Below are positions 23,356 through 33,188 of a DNA stretch of 64,000 nt, in pieces. The notes beneath the pieces were generated by a model. The model was not told the origin of the DNA and searched no databases. It saw only the letters and a program-made list of their open reading frames with translations. The position numbers and the translations under genes are program-made. This stretch comes from Paludibacteraceae bacterium (GTDB lineage Bacteria > Bacteroidota > Bacteroidia > Bacteroidales > Paludibacteraceae), in the NCBI GenBank assembly GCA_024399835.1, contig JAKSNK010000001.1, positions 79,599-143,598 on the forward strand, read 5' to 3'. Each line of letters opens with the position of its first letter. The first letter of the stretch is position 1.

Positions 23356-26340
23356 TTAGAACGAGATTTCAACACCACCTTGGAAAGTACGACCAACAGG
23401 ATAAGTTACAGAATACATACCTGCCAGGTTGTAGGTAGTGGTAGTCATATTAACTTCAGGATCCATACCCGAGAACTTAGAAACTGTGAACAAGTTGTCA
23501 GCAGTAAAGTACAGACGGCATTTGGTCATCTTAGCTTTGCTAATCCACTTCAACGGGAAGTCATAACCAAAGGTTAAGTTACGCAAACGCAAGAAACTGC
23601 CGTCCTCGAGATAACGAGAAGAAATAGCATTGGAGTTCTTGTTTCCGTTGAGGACTGCCTTCGGGTGAGTAGCATTGTCACCCTTTTGAGTCCAACGAGA
23701 CCAACCGTATGCATCCAAATCCAACTGGTTGTAACCAATGTATGCACCATCAGCATCGGTACTCATACGAGTATAGTTGTAAATCTTGTTGCCATAGGTG
23801 AAGTTGAAGTTCAAATTCAGGAAGAAACCATACAAATGGAAGTCGGTTTGCAAACCACCCGAGAACAAAGGAGTAGCTTTACCTACAACGCGCTCGTGAG
23901 TAGCATTATAGTCATTGGTAGTGGTCTTGTTGCCATCACTATCCAAAATGTATTCACCTTTATCATCTACGCAATACCACAGAGGATCACCATTGTTGGA
24001 GTCAACACCAGCCCACTCTTTCATGTACCATGAGTAGATATCCTGACCTTCCTTAACCTGTTGGTTAACATCAGAAGCTGTTTGCAAGAAAGGTTCGTGA
24101 TTAGGAGTTTCGGTCACGCGGTTGCGGTTGAAACCGATATTGAAACCGATATTCCATTGGAAGTTCTTCATCTTAACGGCTTGGGCATCCAACTTGAACT
24201 CGATACCCTGGTTACGAACAGAACCTGCATTTTGAGTTACATTAAAGAAACCGGTAGATGGAGCAACGGGTACATTGAGCAGCAAACCGGTATTGTCGGT
24301 ATTGTACAAGTCGATAGACATGTCAACGCGGTTGATGAACGAGAGGTCGATACCAATAGCAGCCATTTTAGCTTTCTCCCACTCCAAGCTGGCATTTGCC
24401 AAACGACTGGGATCTGCACCTACCTGGCTTTGATACAATTTAGTCAATGCATAAGTAGCCAAGTATTGATACGGGGCAATATTGTTATTACCCGTGATAC
24501 CATAACTGGCACGCAGTTTCATGAAACTAACCACATTCTGATTCTTCATCCAGTTCTCGTTGGTAATCAACCAGCTGGCAGCCACAGATGGGAAATAGCC
24601 GGTGCGGTGACCTTTGGCGAAGATAGAGGAACCCTCAGCACGGAAAGTAGCAGTAATGAAATAGCGCTTTGCATAGTCATATTGTGCTTGAATGAAAGCA
24701 GCCCAACTTGCACCAGGAATCTTATAACCGGCAACACCATAAGGAGAAGTTGCATTCAAAGCATCTACACCATTCGGCATACCTACACCTTCTGCAGTGG
24801 TATATTCGGTTTTCCAAACACCTGCTTCAAAACCAACCATAGCATTGAAGCTATGTTGACCCCACTGGTAACCACCTTTTAAGATATTGGTAGAACCAAA
24901 GGAATGGCTGAAACTGATATTGTTGGACAAATAACCATTCTTGTAGGTTGAGTCAAATGTACGCGCGTCTATATATTGTGTACCTTTGTAACTGCCATAC
25001 GCATAAGTATTGGTAGTCGAGAAGTGCAACCAATCGGTGATATGGAAATCCAATACCAAGTCGGTATGGAAACCAAAGTTGCTGGCACGATTGTAGTTGT
25101 ACTTGGTAGCTTGCAGAGAGTTCCACTGTGATTGAGAATACCACTCTTGACCGTTGTCCGAGCGTTTGTTGCTTGATACATACAGATATTCACCGGTATT
25201 CACATCATAAGGATTATCCCAAGGCATCTTGTTGAACGCATCATCCAACATCATCCAAGTGGACTCGTAATCAATATCCGATTTCTCGAAGCTGGCGCGC
25301 AACTTGAGGTCTAACCATTTGTAAAGATTAGCGTTCAAGTTGAAGCGACCGCTGACTTTCTTCATACCGGTACCAATCATAGTACCTTTCTCATCGAAGT
25401 AGTCTAACGAACCGTAGTAGTTAACTTTGTTGTTACCACCGTGAACGGCTACATTATAGTTCTGTACCAATCCTGTGTGGAAGAATTCCTTCTGCCAGTT
25501 GTAATCCTGATCAAGCAGAGATTTCGGGCGAATGGATTTGAACACAGTCTTCGAGTAAAGCGTTTTTTGGAACGCATACAAACTTGCAGAGTTCATCATG
25601 TGGTAGTTAGTCATCAGGGCTTGTTTGCCACCGACAGTTGCCTTTACATCCACATGAGTACCTTCGTTGCGGCTACCCTGTTTGGTAGTAACGACGATAA
25701 CACCACCGGCTGCATTGGCACCATAGATACCTGTAGCACCGGCGTCCTTCAATACAGAAATAGTCTCTACATCGTTGGGGTTGAACGAGCCACCCATCAC
25801 ACCATCGACCACATAAACAGGGTCACTGCTGGCGGTAATGGAACCTGTACCACGAATACGAATGGTAGCTGCTTCACCGGGTTGACCATTGGCGTTGCTG
25901 ATTTGCACACCGGCAATCTTACCTTGCAGCATGTTACCTACATCGGGAGTGGTAACATCGGTTAATTTGTCGCCGTCCAAGCTGACAACGGCACTACTCA
26001 ACTCAGCTTTCTTGGTTGACGAATAACCCAAAGATACGACTTCCTCCATCATGAAGGCATCGGACTCCATGGCAACATCAATCTTTGCCTGAGCTTTCTT
26101 CTCCACGGTCTTATAACCCATGTAGGAGAATTGAATCATTGATGATTCAGGTACTGTCAACTCGTAGGCACCGTCAAAATCGGTAACCGTACCCGTTGTC
26201 GAACCCTTCACCAAAATACTTACGCCAATCAGCGGCTCACCTAAGTCCTGATCGGTAACTGTTCCTCGAACGGTAATGTCTGCCGCAGTGGCAGTCATGG
26301 CTGCGAGTACAATCAAACACAATGTTTGTAAGCGTTTCAT
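23356..26340 (-). CDS. susC: SusC-family TonB-dependent outer membrane transporter
   Basis: A 994-residue protein with signal peptide (ends TATAAD). A CarboxypepD_reg-like domain (residues 24-95, VRGTVTDQDLGEPLIGVSI) is followed by a TonB-box-like region (MEEVVSLGYSS) and the plug domain (GNMLQGKIAGVQI; RIRGTGSI; DPVYVVDGV). A 22-strand barrel then ends in GRTFQGGVEISF with C-terminal Phe. It imports oligosaccharides using TonB energy. There is no N-terminal STN domain, so sigma/anti-sigma signalling through this protein is unlikely. It is 76 bases after GH109 with no promoter between, so co-transcription is likely. Confidence 0.96.
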   Translation of the reverse strand: MKRLQTLCLIVLAAMTATAADITVRGTVTDQDLGEPLIGVSILVKGSTTGTVTDFDGAYELTVPESSMIQFSYMGYKTVEKKAQAKIDVAMESDAFMMEEVVSLGYSSTKKAELSSAVVSLDGDKLTDVTTPDVGNMLQGKIAGVQISNANGQPGEAATIRIRGTGSITASSDPVYVVDGVMGGSFNPNDVETISVLKDAGATGIYGANAAGGVIVVTTKQGSRNEGTHVDVKATVGGKQALMTNYHMMNSASLYAFQKTLYSKTVFKSIRPKSLLDQDYNWQKEFFHTGLVQNYNVAVHGGNNKVNYYGSLDYFDEKGTMIGTGMKKVSGRFNLNANLYKWLDLKLRASFEKSDIDYESTWMMLDDAFNKMPWDNPYDVNTGEYLYVSSNKRSDNGQEWYSQSQWNSLQATKYNYNRASNFGFHTDLVLDFHITDWLHFSTTNTYAYGSYKGTQYIDARTFDSTYKNGYLSNNISFSHSFGSTNILKGGYQWGQHSFNAMVGFEAGVWKTEYTTAEGVGMPNGVDALNATSPYGVAGYKIPGASWAAFIQAQYDYAKRYFITATFRAEGSSIFAKGHRTGYFPSVAASWLITNENWMKNQNVVSFMKLRASYGITGNNNIAPYQYLATYALTKLYQSQVGADPSRLANASLEWEKAKMAAIGIDLSFINRVDMSIDLYNTDNTGLLLNVPVAPSTGFFNVTQNAGSVRNQGIEFKLDAQAVKMKNFQWNIGFNIGFNRNRVTETPNHEPFLQTASDVNQQVKEGQDIYSWYMKEWAGVDSNNGDPLWYCVDDKGEYILDSDGNKTTTNDYNATHERVVGKATPLFSGGLQTDFHLYGFFLNLNFNFTYGNKIYNYTRMSTDADGAYIGYNQLDLDAYGWSRWTQKGDNATHPKAVLNGNKNSNAISSRYLEDGSFLRLRNLTFGYDFPLKWISKAKMTKCRLYFTADNLFTVSKFSGMDPEVNMTTTTYNLAGMYSVTYPVGRTFQGGVEISF

Positions 26341-26416
26341 GTTTGAAAATTTAAGTTGTTAATAAATAGGGTTAATTAAAAATAAAGTTATCTAACTTTT
26401 TGAAAGTTATTCATTA

Positions 26417-27862
26417 TTATTCTGCAAATGCATGACGATACCCATCTACATCCTGCCAGTGTCCGCGAGTAAAGTCAGGAACTGCTACAGCGGCACAACC
26501 GTGATCCAAACTGAGTTCGCCCAATTCAGCCAAGCAGCACCATTCAGCCAAATCATATACATCCATATCCAATGGCAAACCGTGATGCAAGCAGTAAATC
26601 AAGCGGCTATCCATGATAAAATCCATGCCACCGTGACCGCCGACCTCTTGTGCCAACTCGCCGTATTGCTTCAAAATAGGATGACGATACTGCTCCACCA
26701 ACGCATTGTGTTCTGCCTCCGGCATAAACTCATGTCCACTCAAATCATCGACCGCCTTTACTCCACTCTGCTCCATTTGTTCACCGGATAATGCATAATG
26801 TTCTATAGGATATTTGGTAGCATACCCTTTGGTACCTATCAACTTATACAAGCGGTTATACGGCTGCGGATTCATCACATCATGTTGAATCTCTATCACC
26901 TTGCCCAACTCGGTACGAATCAAGGTAGTGGTATGATCGCCATTGCGGAAATTCTCGCAGGGTTGACCGGTTTTCTTCTCCACCAACTCCTTGCCGTGTA
27001 CACTCTTGGTATCCATTGCCACCAATGTCTTGAAGCGGTCACCACGATGGATATTGAGCAATTGTGCCACAGGACCTAAACCGTGTGTCGGATAGACATC
27101 GCCACGGTGCTCCATGTTGTATTTCAAGCGCCAATGCAACGAATCAGGGTCGCAAGTCGGATTGGACCAGTATTGATCCCAATACTCGTCCAACGGATGG
27201 ATATAAGCACCCTCTACACGAAGTATTTCGCCGAACACACCATGCTGTGCCATATTGAGGGTATTCATCTCATACCAATCGTAGCAGCAGTTTTCCAAAA
27301 TCATGCAATGCAAACGCGTGCGCTCGCTCAAGTCAATCAATTGCCATATTTGACTCAAATTCATGGCAGAAGGAACTTCAATAGCCACATGCTTGCCATG
27401 CTCCATCGCATACTTGGCAATAGGGAAATGATGGTCCCAGTCGGTAGCGATATAAATCAAGTCTATATCTTCGCGTTCGCACATCTGCTTGTAACCTTCT
27501 TCACCACTATACACATCCGCCATAGGCAAACCCTTATCAGTCAAAATATGTTGGCACGAATCAGCACGAGCCACCTCGTAGTCGCAGAGAGCTTTTATCT
27601 CCACACCGTCAATGTAGGTATAACGCTCAACCGCAGCAGGACCACGCATACCCAAGCCGGCAAAGCCCATACGAACAATTTCGATAGGCGCTACCGTCAA
27701 ACCCAATGCAGTCTGTTGTCCCTCAGGCATAGCAGGAGTTTCCACTACAATAGTGCCGTCTTCCCAATGCCAACGGGTTTGATACGGGTCTGTGCTTTTC
27801 GTACATGATGTCAGGGCGATAATGCCTAACAAGAAGATTCCAAGTAGCTTTTTCATATTCAT
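26417..27862 (-). CDS. GH109 alpha-N-acetylgalactosaminidase-like lipoprotein
   Basis: About 481 residues from the ATG at 27862 (MNMKKLLGIF); ATG 27856 is also possible. Lipobox ALTSC. A Rossmann NAD-binding motif (GFAGLGMRGPAA) and the oxidoreductase-like fold of the Gfo/Idh/MocA superfamily are present, with EVPSAMNLSQ and the GH109 hallmark YPTHGLGPVAQ. GH109 enzymes cleave terminal alpha-GalNAc (for example blood group A antigen) by a transient NAD-dependent oxidation. It is the first gene of the susCD operon, just behind a promoter with the PUL operator. Together with the aga genes it indicates that the target contains alpha-GalNAc. Confidence 0.88.
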   Translation of the reverse strand: MNMKKLLGIFLLGIIALTSCTKSTDPYQTRWHWEDGTIVVETPAMPEGQQTALGLTVAPIEIVRMGFAGLGMRGPAAVERYTYIDGVEIKALCDYEVARADSCQHILTDKGLPMADVYSGEEGYKQMCEREDIDLIYIATDWDHHFPIAKYAMEHGKHVAIEVPSAMNLSQIWQLIDLSERTRLHCMILENCCYDWYEMNTLNMAQHGVFGEILRVEGAYIHPLDEYWDQYWSNPTCDPDSLHWRLKYNMEHRGDVYPTHGLGPVAQLLNIHRGDRFKTLVAMDTKSVHGKELVEKKTGQPCENFRNGDHTTTLIRTELGKVIEIQHDVMNPQPYNRLYKLIGTKGYATKYPIEHYALSGEQMEQSGVKAVDDLSGHEFMPEAEHNALVEQYRHPILKQYGELAQEVGGHGGMDFIMDSRLIYCLHHGLPLDMDVYDLAEWCCLAELGELSLDHGCAAVAVPDFTRGHWQDVDGYRHAFAE

Positions 27863-27879
27863 ATTTTTTAAAAAACACA

Positions 27880-27945
27880 CAAAGTTACAAAAAAATTTTC
27901 ATAACGAGAAATTTATTGGCAACTTTTTTTTATGTTATAAAACAT
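27880..27945 (-). promoter_or_regulatory. Promoter with PUL operator, upstream of GH109-susCD
   Basis: TAACTTTG (27887-27880, minus strand) is the -7 box, leaving a very short leader before ATG 27862. ATGTTATAAAACAT (27932-27945) starts 45 bases upstream, 11 more than at four other promoters, i.e. about one extra DNA turn. No -33 TTTG is present. Confidence 0.6.
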
Positions 27946-27986
27946 ATTTTTTCTGCATATTGCTATTAATCAACAGATTAATATAT

Positions 27987-29852
27987 TTACTCAGCAGGTG
28001 CAACTTCTATCAAATAGCTATGTTCAAACCGAATTTGCAGTTTTTCACCGCCTTTTATAGTCCGACCGGTAGGATTTTCAGCCGCATAATCGGTCACTGT
28101 ATATTCCTTGCCGTCTTCCAATCCACGCAACTCCACTTCACCCTCAAAACTATCATCTGCATAGAAGGCATAATACATCTTGTCGTTTTGGCGAATTACA
28201 TGTGTTTCCGGCATGTCATAGCCCCATGTGTACAAGTTGAGATATTCTCCGCGTGTAAGGTTCTTTTCCTTAAAGATACGCATCCAGTGACGAATCAGTT
28301 GCTCCTTTTCCTCTGTCAGCAAGAAGGATTCCGATGCATTGGGATTATCTTTGGGATAGGTGAACTTTGTTCCTATCACGGCACCGACACCTATTTGCGA
28401 AGCAAAGTCACATCCGCCGTCGGTCAGTTCCACATGGTCGCCGTAATATGCCAATTGGGGAGCCATAGCGGCGTACGCCTTACGCTTCATACGCACCTGC
28501 TTGCTGGAAGTGGGGTCACTGGCGACTGCCTGATTAAAGAACGGCACCAAATAGTAGTTAACTGCGCAACCGCATGGACATACCTGCACTACGGCATTGG
28601 GTTTGAGCAATCGTGCCTCATTATAAATATCCTCAAAGAAGGACGGCAAGTTTTCCTGGGCTTGTTGAGGATTGTCCAACCCGCTATGCTCATTGTAATC
28701 CGGCGGGCAACAGTTCAAATGCTGACCATCTATCTTCAATCCGTCAAAGTTCCATGTACCCAAAAAGCGATCTACCAAATCTTTGGTATATTCCTTGGTA
28801 GAAGGATTGACCGGACTCAAATAATAACTGTCCCACCAACTGATATACTGAGGAATATATTCCGCCGTGCGCAGCATGCGCTCGGGGTGTTCGGCAAGAC
28901 ATTTGGTGCCGGGATCGGCAGCCAACGGTGCCCACCATAGTTTAGCCAACATGCCCCGACGGTGAATTTCGTCAGTCAGACGACGCATATCTTTGTCTCC
29001 GCCCGGAAAACGGCTATTGGTTTCCCAATCGCCCTCGGCAATCTGATATCCGTCATCCACATCTACCCAACGGAAACCGAGTTCCTGCACCTTGTCCAAA
29101 GTACCGATAACCTCGTCAATAGTGAATTGGCGTTCATATCCCCATGCGCACCATACCGGCTCAAACGCCTCCGGCTCGGAGGGTTGCATTACAACACCTT
29201 CCTGCTGTTGCATATAGGTAGAGAAGGCACGCAAAGTATTAAAGAAGTCGCCATCATGAATGTATTCAAAACTCCTGTATGTAGTCAGCGTGTCGCCTTC
29301 ATTCAGTTCTACTGTTTCGGGATATTCATACTGTAATGCCATATTGAGGTTATCCTCGTTATATTTCCACTGCACGGGCATTTTGATATCACGCAATACC
29401 GGCTCAAACAGACCGATGGCTGTTCCTCCGTCTTTTTCCCATACATCAATCAACGGAATACCGCCTCCGTAGTCGGTATTGTTCATTCCAAGGTAGTTAT
29501 CCTTGTCAAAACCGCGTTTGACAGGCAGAGCCCAGTCTAACCGTGCGCCGGTGCTGGAGGGTTGGAACGACCAAATTACACTATCTTGCGGAGTGATTGT
29601 ATGCCGTTGCAGTTCGTATGCGCGGACATGAACGGGGGCTCCGTGATTGACAAAGCGTGTCTCTGTAATGGTCAATCCGGGTATTTCGTCTATACTGTGC
29701 GAAGTAACTATCTTCTCAACACGGATTTGTCCTTTTCGATAGGGGAAATGGTCCATTACTCCCTCTTGAGTGATTAGTACTTCACGCGAGGGCGTACTGC
29801 ACCCTACCAGCAGCAGTCCGAGGACGGCTGTTAAAAATATCGTCTTTTTCAT
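27987..29852 (-). CDS. GH36-like alpha-galactosidase / alpha-GalNAcase lipoprotein
   Basis: A 621-residue lipoprotein (LLVGC, Cys18). An N-terminal beta-sandwich (about 25-225) precedes a TIM barrel of clan GH-D type: FRWVDVDDGYQ (about 260-270), GMLAKLWWAP, FDGLKIDGQHLNCCPP with predicted nucleophile Asp375, CPCGCAVNYY, and ASDPTSSKQVR with predicted acid/base Asp446. A C-terminal beta domain follows. Family members remove terminal alpha-linked galactose or N-acetylgalactosamine. The paired Cys (CC and CPCGC) near the active site are seen in some GH36 enzymes. It is the last gene of the agaS operon, 6 bases after the amidohydrolase gene. Confidence 0.85.
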   Translation of the reverse strand: MKKTIFLTAVLGLLLVGCSTPSREVLITQEGVMDHFPYRKGQIRVEKIVTSHSIDEIPGLTITETRFVNHGAPVHVRAYELQRHTITPQDSVIWSFQPSSTGARLDWALPVKRGFDKDNYLGMNNTDYGGGIPLIDVWEKDGGTAIGLFEPVLRDIKMPVQWKYNEDNLNMALQYEYPETVELNEGDTLTTYRSFEYIHDGDFFNTLRAFSTYMQQQEGVVMQPSEPEAFEPVWCAWGYERQFTIDEVIGTLDKVQELGFRWVDVDDGYQIAEGDWETNSRFPGGDKDMRRLTDEIHRRGMLAKLWWAPLAADPGTKCLAEHPERMLRTAEYIPQYISWWDSYYLSPVNPSTKEYTKDLVDRFLGTWNFDGLKIDGQHLNCCPPDYNEHSGLDNPQQAQENLPSFFEDIYNEARLLKPNAVVQVCPCGCAVNYYLVPFFNQAVASDPTSSKQVRMKRKAYAAMAPQLAYYGDHVELTDGGCDFASQIGVGAVIGTKFTYPKDNPNASESFLLTEEKEQLIRHWMRIFKEKNLTRGEYLNLYTWGYDMPETHVIRQNDKMYYAFYADDSFEGEVELRGLEDGKEYTVTDYAAENPTGRTIKGGEKLQIRFEHSYLIEVAPAE

Positions 29853-29858
29853 ACTTGT

Positions 29859-30968
29859 TTATTTATATTCAGTCATTAGTCGAATGGCATTGGTGCGATA
29901 AATCTTCTCCAGCACCTCATCCGGCAGATAAAAAGCACTATAATACCAGTGATATCCGAACGACGGCATATAGAAATGCTCGTCTTCCGTTTCCAAGATA
30001 CGATAGGCGTTACGGTAGGTACTTAATTCCATACCGTTGTCCGTTCCGTATAAGACGCGGTCTTGATATTTAATTAGGAACGCGCGTGTAGCTCGCGGCG
30101 TTTGTGCCGATTCACCCAAACGCCCTGAAATGTCGATATACATATTGGGATACTTATCCAGCAAGGCACTCAACCGTGGCAGATCCTGGTTCATATTCAG
30201 ATAATGACATGCAATAAAGATGGTATTGGGATTCATTTGCAGAGCATGCTCAAACGATGTCATCAGTTCATCGTAATCCAAGCACTCCGGATCGCTTGTA
30301 TCCACATGCCATATACCGCCATTTACCAATCCGTCATTGGTAGCGTCAATCGGCAAATACATCCAATAGGGTTCTGCCACATGGATGTTTACGGGCATTT
30401 TTAGTTCGGCACAGTGTGCCAAAACGGGACAAAGAGCCGGGTCGTCAATATGAATACCCTTCCCCTCTACGGGTCGTGCATAGAGGTCACCCATACCTTT
30501 ATCTCCTAATTCACCTATACCTTTTGCACCCATGGCGTGATATTTATCCAATTGTGCATTGGCATACTCGGCAAAATCGGGTTGCCCATAGTGACTGTAG
30601 TCGATACAGCACCACATCTCAAACCGGTCGGGATATTTGCTGTACTTATTGATGCAGGTCTCAAAGTCCTCTCCTATCCAATTGCAATGCAGCACAACTG
30701 CTTTGTCCACATGGCAGGAGTCCATATTGCGAACCCACTGATCGATTTCTTCCTCAGTAGCGGCATAGTCATGCGAGTGCATGTCTATGACATTGTATTT
30801 AGGTGTCAATACATTCGTTACAGGGATATTGTTAACATTGACCGGTGCAAAATCTTTCAACAAGATTTGATTTTCGGGTCGTTCTTCTGTGTTTTGTTCC
30901 TGTGCAGCCGGTTTGTTGCACCCTGCCAATAGAGCAAGGGCCGCCACACATACCAATATTTGTTTCAT
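29859..30968 (-). CDS. Amidohydrolase-2 family lipoprotein
   Basis: A 369-residue lipoprotein (LLAGC, Cys17). The Amidohydro_2 metal-dependent hydrolase fold is indicated by VIDMHSHDY (H-x-H, about 63), KGIGELGDKG, MPVNIHVAEP, FIACHYLNM, YIDISGR and VLYGTDNG (metal Asp near 320). The family includes decarboxylases, lactonases and hydrolases. It is not NagA-like in sequence and acts outside the cytoplasm, so it is unlikely to be the missing GalNAc-6-P deacetylase. It may trim a substituent of the glycan (speculative). It lies 13 bases after the kinase gene and 6 before GH36. Confidence 0.8.
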   Translation of the reverse strand: MKQILVCVAALALLAGCNKPAAQEQNTEERPENQILLKDFAPVNVNNIPVTNVLTPKYNVIDMHSHDYAATEEEIDQWVRNMDSCHVDKAVVLHCNWIGEDFETCINKYSKYPDRFEMWCCIDYSHYGQPDFAEYANAQLDKYHAMGAKGIGELGDKGMGDLYARPVEGKGIHIDDPALCPVLAHCAELKMPVNIHVAEPYWMYLPIDATNDGLVNGGIWHVDTSDPECLDYDELMTSFEHALQMNPNTIFIACHYLNMNQDLPRLSALLDKYPNMYIDISGRLGESAQTPRATRAFLIKYQDRVLYGTDNGMELSTYRNAYRILETEDEHFYMPSFGYHWYYSAFYLPDEVLEKIYRTNAIRLMTEYK

Positions 30969-30981
30969 AATGCTATTGTAA

Positions 30982-31923
30982 TTATTTCCATCCTAATTCA
31001 TGTCCTTTTTTCTCAACATCCTCCCGGCTGGTGAATGCCCCCGTACCACCGGCAGCAGTTGTATTGACGGCTCCGGTCATATTGCCGTATTGCTGGCAAT
31101 CTTCCAAGCTGTCGCCTTGCACAAAGCGGCTAAGGAAACCTGAATTAAAACTGTCTCCGGCACCGATAGCATCTACCACATGGGTATTCAGATAGGGTTT
31201 GAGCATGCGCTCGCTACCGTCCTTTTTGAGCAGAAGAGAACCCTTGTTACCCCATTTAATGACGGCATTGTTCATATACGGGCGAATCTTCTCTACGGCT
31301 TCCTCTACGGTTTTTGAGCCGGTCAGACAGCACAGTTCTTTCTCGTTGGGGAGGAACACATCAATCAACGGCAACAATTCACGATAATCCAAATCCCATT
31401 TTTCACTGGGGTCCCATTGAGTATCCAAACTGGTAGTCATACCATTGGCTTTTGCCTCTTTGAGAATGGCAATGATATCGTTGCGGATGCCTGTTTGCAT
31501 AAAAATACTGGAGATATGCAAATGCTTTCCTGCAGTAAAGACACCTTTGTTTATATCACGCGCGCAAAAGAAATCCATTGCACCCTGATAAGTAACATTG
31601 GCACGATCTTCATTATAGCTGAGACAGATAGTAGCACCGGTAGCGTATTTGCTTTGACGAATCAGATAGCGCGTATCGACACCTTTCTTCTGCAAACTGC
31701 TCTCCACCAAATCGCCAAAACTGTCATCGCCTATCATACCGCAGAAAGCGACTTTGCTGCCCAAGGCAGCAGCATTGGCTGCAAAAATAGCCGTACTGCT
31801 CCCCAAGGTCAATATCATATCTTGACAGAATTTCTCTTTACCCACTTCGGGTGCGCCGTCTATACGATTGAGAATCAAATCGACATTCAGTTCGCCCAAG
31901 GCGATAATATCAAAAGTTTTCAT
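30982..31923 (-). CDS. PfkB-family sugar kinase, likely tagatose-6-phosphate kinase
   Basis: A 313-residue cytoplasmic ribokinase/PfkB-type kinase. LGELNVDLI at the N-terminus, GSSTAIFAANAAALG, and the C-terminal signature DAIGAGDSFNSGF with the catalytic Asp are visible. The ATG overlaps the stop of kbaZ by 4 bases (ATGA), indicating translational coupling. With agaS and the kbaZ-like gene next to it, phosphorylation of tagatose-6-phosphate to the 1,6-bisphosphate is the most likely role (inference); fructokinase-like specificities cannot be excluded. Confidence 0.85.
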   Translation of the reverse strand: MKTFDIIALGELNVDLILNRIDGAPEVGKEKFCQDMILTLGSSTAIFAANAAALGSKVAFCGMIGDDSFGDLVESSLQKKGVDTRYLIRQSKYATGATICLSYNEDRANVTYQGAMDFFCARDINKGVFTAGKHLHISSIFMQTGIRNDIIAILKEAKANGMTTSLDTQWDPSEKWDLDYRELLPLIDVFLPNEKELCCLTGSKTVEEAVEKIRPYMNNAVIKWGNKGSLLLKKDGSERMLKPYLNTHVVDAIGAGDSFNSGFLSRFVQGDSLEDCQQYGNMTGAVNTTAAGGTGAFTSREDVEKKGHELGWK

Positions 31924-33149
31924 TTCAGGTGGTCATTTAAGTTAACGATATTAAATGCCTCATAATACTTGTCCATATTATGCTCAATATGCATCAGAAC
32001 GATTTCTTCGGCGTGAATGCCAAAGCGCTCCAAGTTCTCATACAAGGCAGCACGGGCAACGAGTACTTCGGGATTTTGCCAGATATAACGGCATCCGGTT
32101 TTAACGAGCCACACTTGGCGTTCCTTGCTGCATTCGCCCAGGTCTTTGCCCACTTCTTCGCCTTTGAGCCATTTTTTCCAACGGCCGCTTTCATAAACGG
32201 CTTTCCAAAGGGTATCGTACATCTTGCTCTTTTGTGCAATCAGACCTTTGTCAAACAATTCATTCTCTTTCTCTTCCAACTCCATCAGTCCGTCGTATTC
32301 GCACATGGTGAATTCAGGACCTACATTGGCAGCGCCCATACCGGAAGTGGGATAATCTTGCGGGTTGTCCACATCGTCGCTATAGTGTCCCTTGATGTAA
32401 CTGCCATAAGGACGCACTTTAGCGGTGAGCTTGCGTGCCACTTCGCTATCAAACAATGTGGTATGCAGGTCTGTACCTACTTTACCCACAATAAAGATAG
32501 GCCATATCTCAGGGATTCCTGCCTCTGCCAAGCCGGCTTTGAGGTCTTTGAGGAAAGTATCAAAAGTCTTGTCGTCAGCCAGTCCGCCGTGTACTTCTTC
32601 CGTACCGACCTCGTAACTGATGGGAGCGATATTGTGTGCTTTGCGGAAATCCTCTGCATGTTTAATCAATTCCACCGTGCGCTGTGCCACTACATGGATA
32701 TTGATAATCTCGCCCTTGGGGAGAGTAATATCTACGGTCGGATCAACATGGATAAGGTCATACCCTGCCAAGATGGCTGCCTCGTATGATTTCTTTACGC
32801 CATCCATTGCCTGCTCCAAAGTGTAGTGTTCCAGAGTCTGTTTGTCCTTGAGCCACGGACCTCCGTGGTCAATAGCCACTACATAAGGACCTGTATAGTT
32901 GACTGCGGCTGCCTCGCGTGCCAAAATCTTGGTAAACTCGGCTTGGGTCATGCCGGTATAACCGCCGTCACAGTCCACCTGGTTGAGTGTGGTGGCGAAA
33001 TAAATAGGGGCATTATTGCGCTTGGCACTACGGAAAGACGCCTTGATAACGCTTAACGAATTGGGGCACGCAGCAAAGAGGGTCATAGGAACACCTGTTT
33101 GCGCTTTGCGTTGCTCCATCACTTCCATGATATGTTCTGTCTTTTTCAT
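31920..33149 (-). CDS. kbaZ: GatZ/KbaZ-like tagatose-bisphosphate aldolase subunit
   Basis: A 409-residue protein of the GatZ/KbaZ family (ACPNSLSVIKASFRSAK; QVDCDGGYTGMT; VAIDHGGPWLKD; ISYEVGTEEVHGG; IWPIFIVGKVGTDLHTT). In enterobacteria this is the non-catalytic, stabilising partner of the class II aldolase GatY/KbaY. No GatY/KbaY is in the window, so either it is encoded elsewhere or this protein acts alone, for example as an epimerase on the sugar phosphate (open question). It follows agaS by 39 bases and is coupled to the kinase gene. Confidence 0.88.
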   Translation of the reverse strand: MKKTEHIMEVMEQRKAQTGVPMTLFAACPNSLSVIKASFRSAKRNNAPIYFATTLNQVDCDGGYTGMTQAEFTKILAREAAAVNYTGPYVVAIDHGGPWLKDKQTLEHYTLEQAMDGVKKSYEAAILAGYDLIHVDPTVDITLPKGEIINIHVVAQRTVELIKHAEDFRKAHNIAPISYEVGTEEVHGGLADDKTFDTFLKDLKAGLAEAGIPEIWPIFIVGKVGTDLHTTLFDSEVARKLTAKVRPYGSYIKGHYSDDVDNPQDYPTSGMGAANVGPEFTMCEYDGLMELEEKENELFDKGLIAQKSKMYDTLWKAVYESGRWKKWLKGEEVGKDLGECSKERQVWLVKTGCRYIWQNPEVLVARAALYENLERFGIHAEEIVLMHIEHNMDKYYEAFNIVNLNDHLK

Positions 33150-33188
33150 AATTGTATTTGTTTTTAATTGATTTACGAGTTGGGGATA

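Noticed and set aside
29859-30968. Amidohydrolase as the missing GalNAc-6-phosphate deacetylase (NagA/AgaA)
   Set aside because: It is a lipoprotein of the Amidohydro_2 type without NagA motifs, so it cannot act on a cytoplasmic sugar phosphate.
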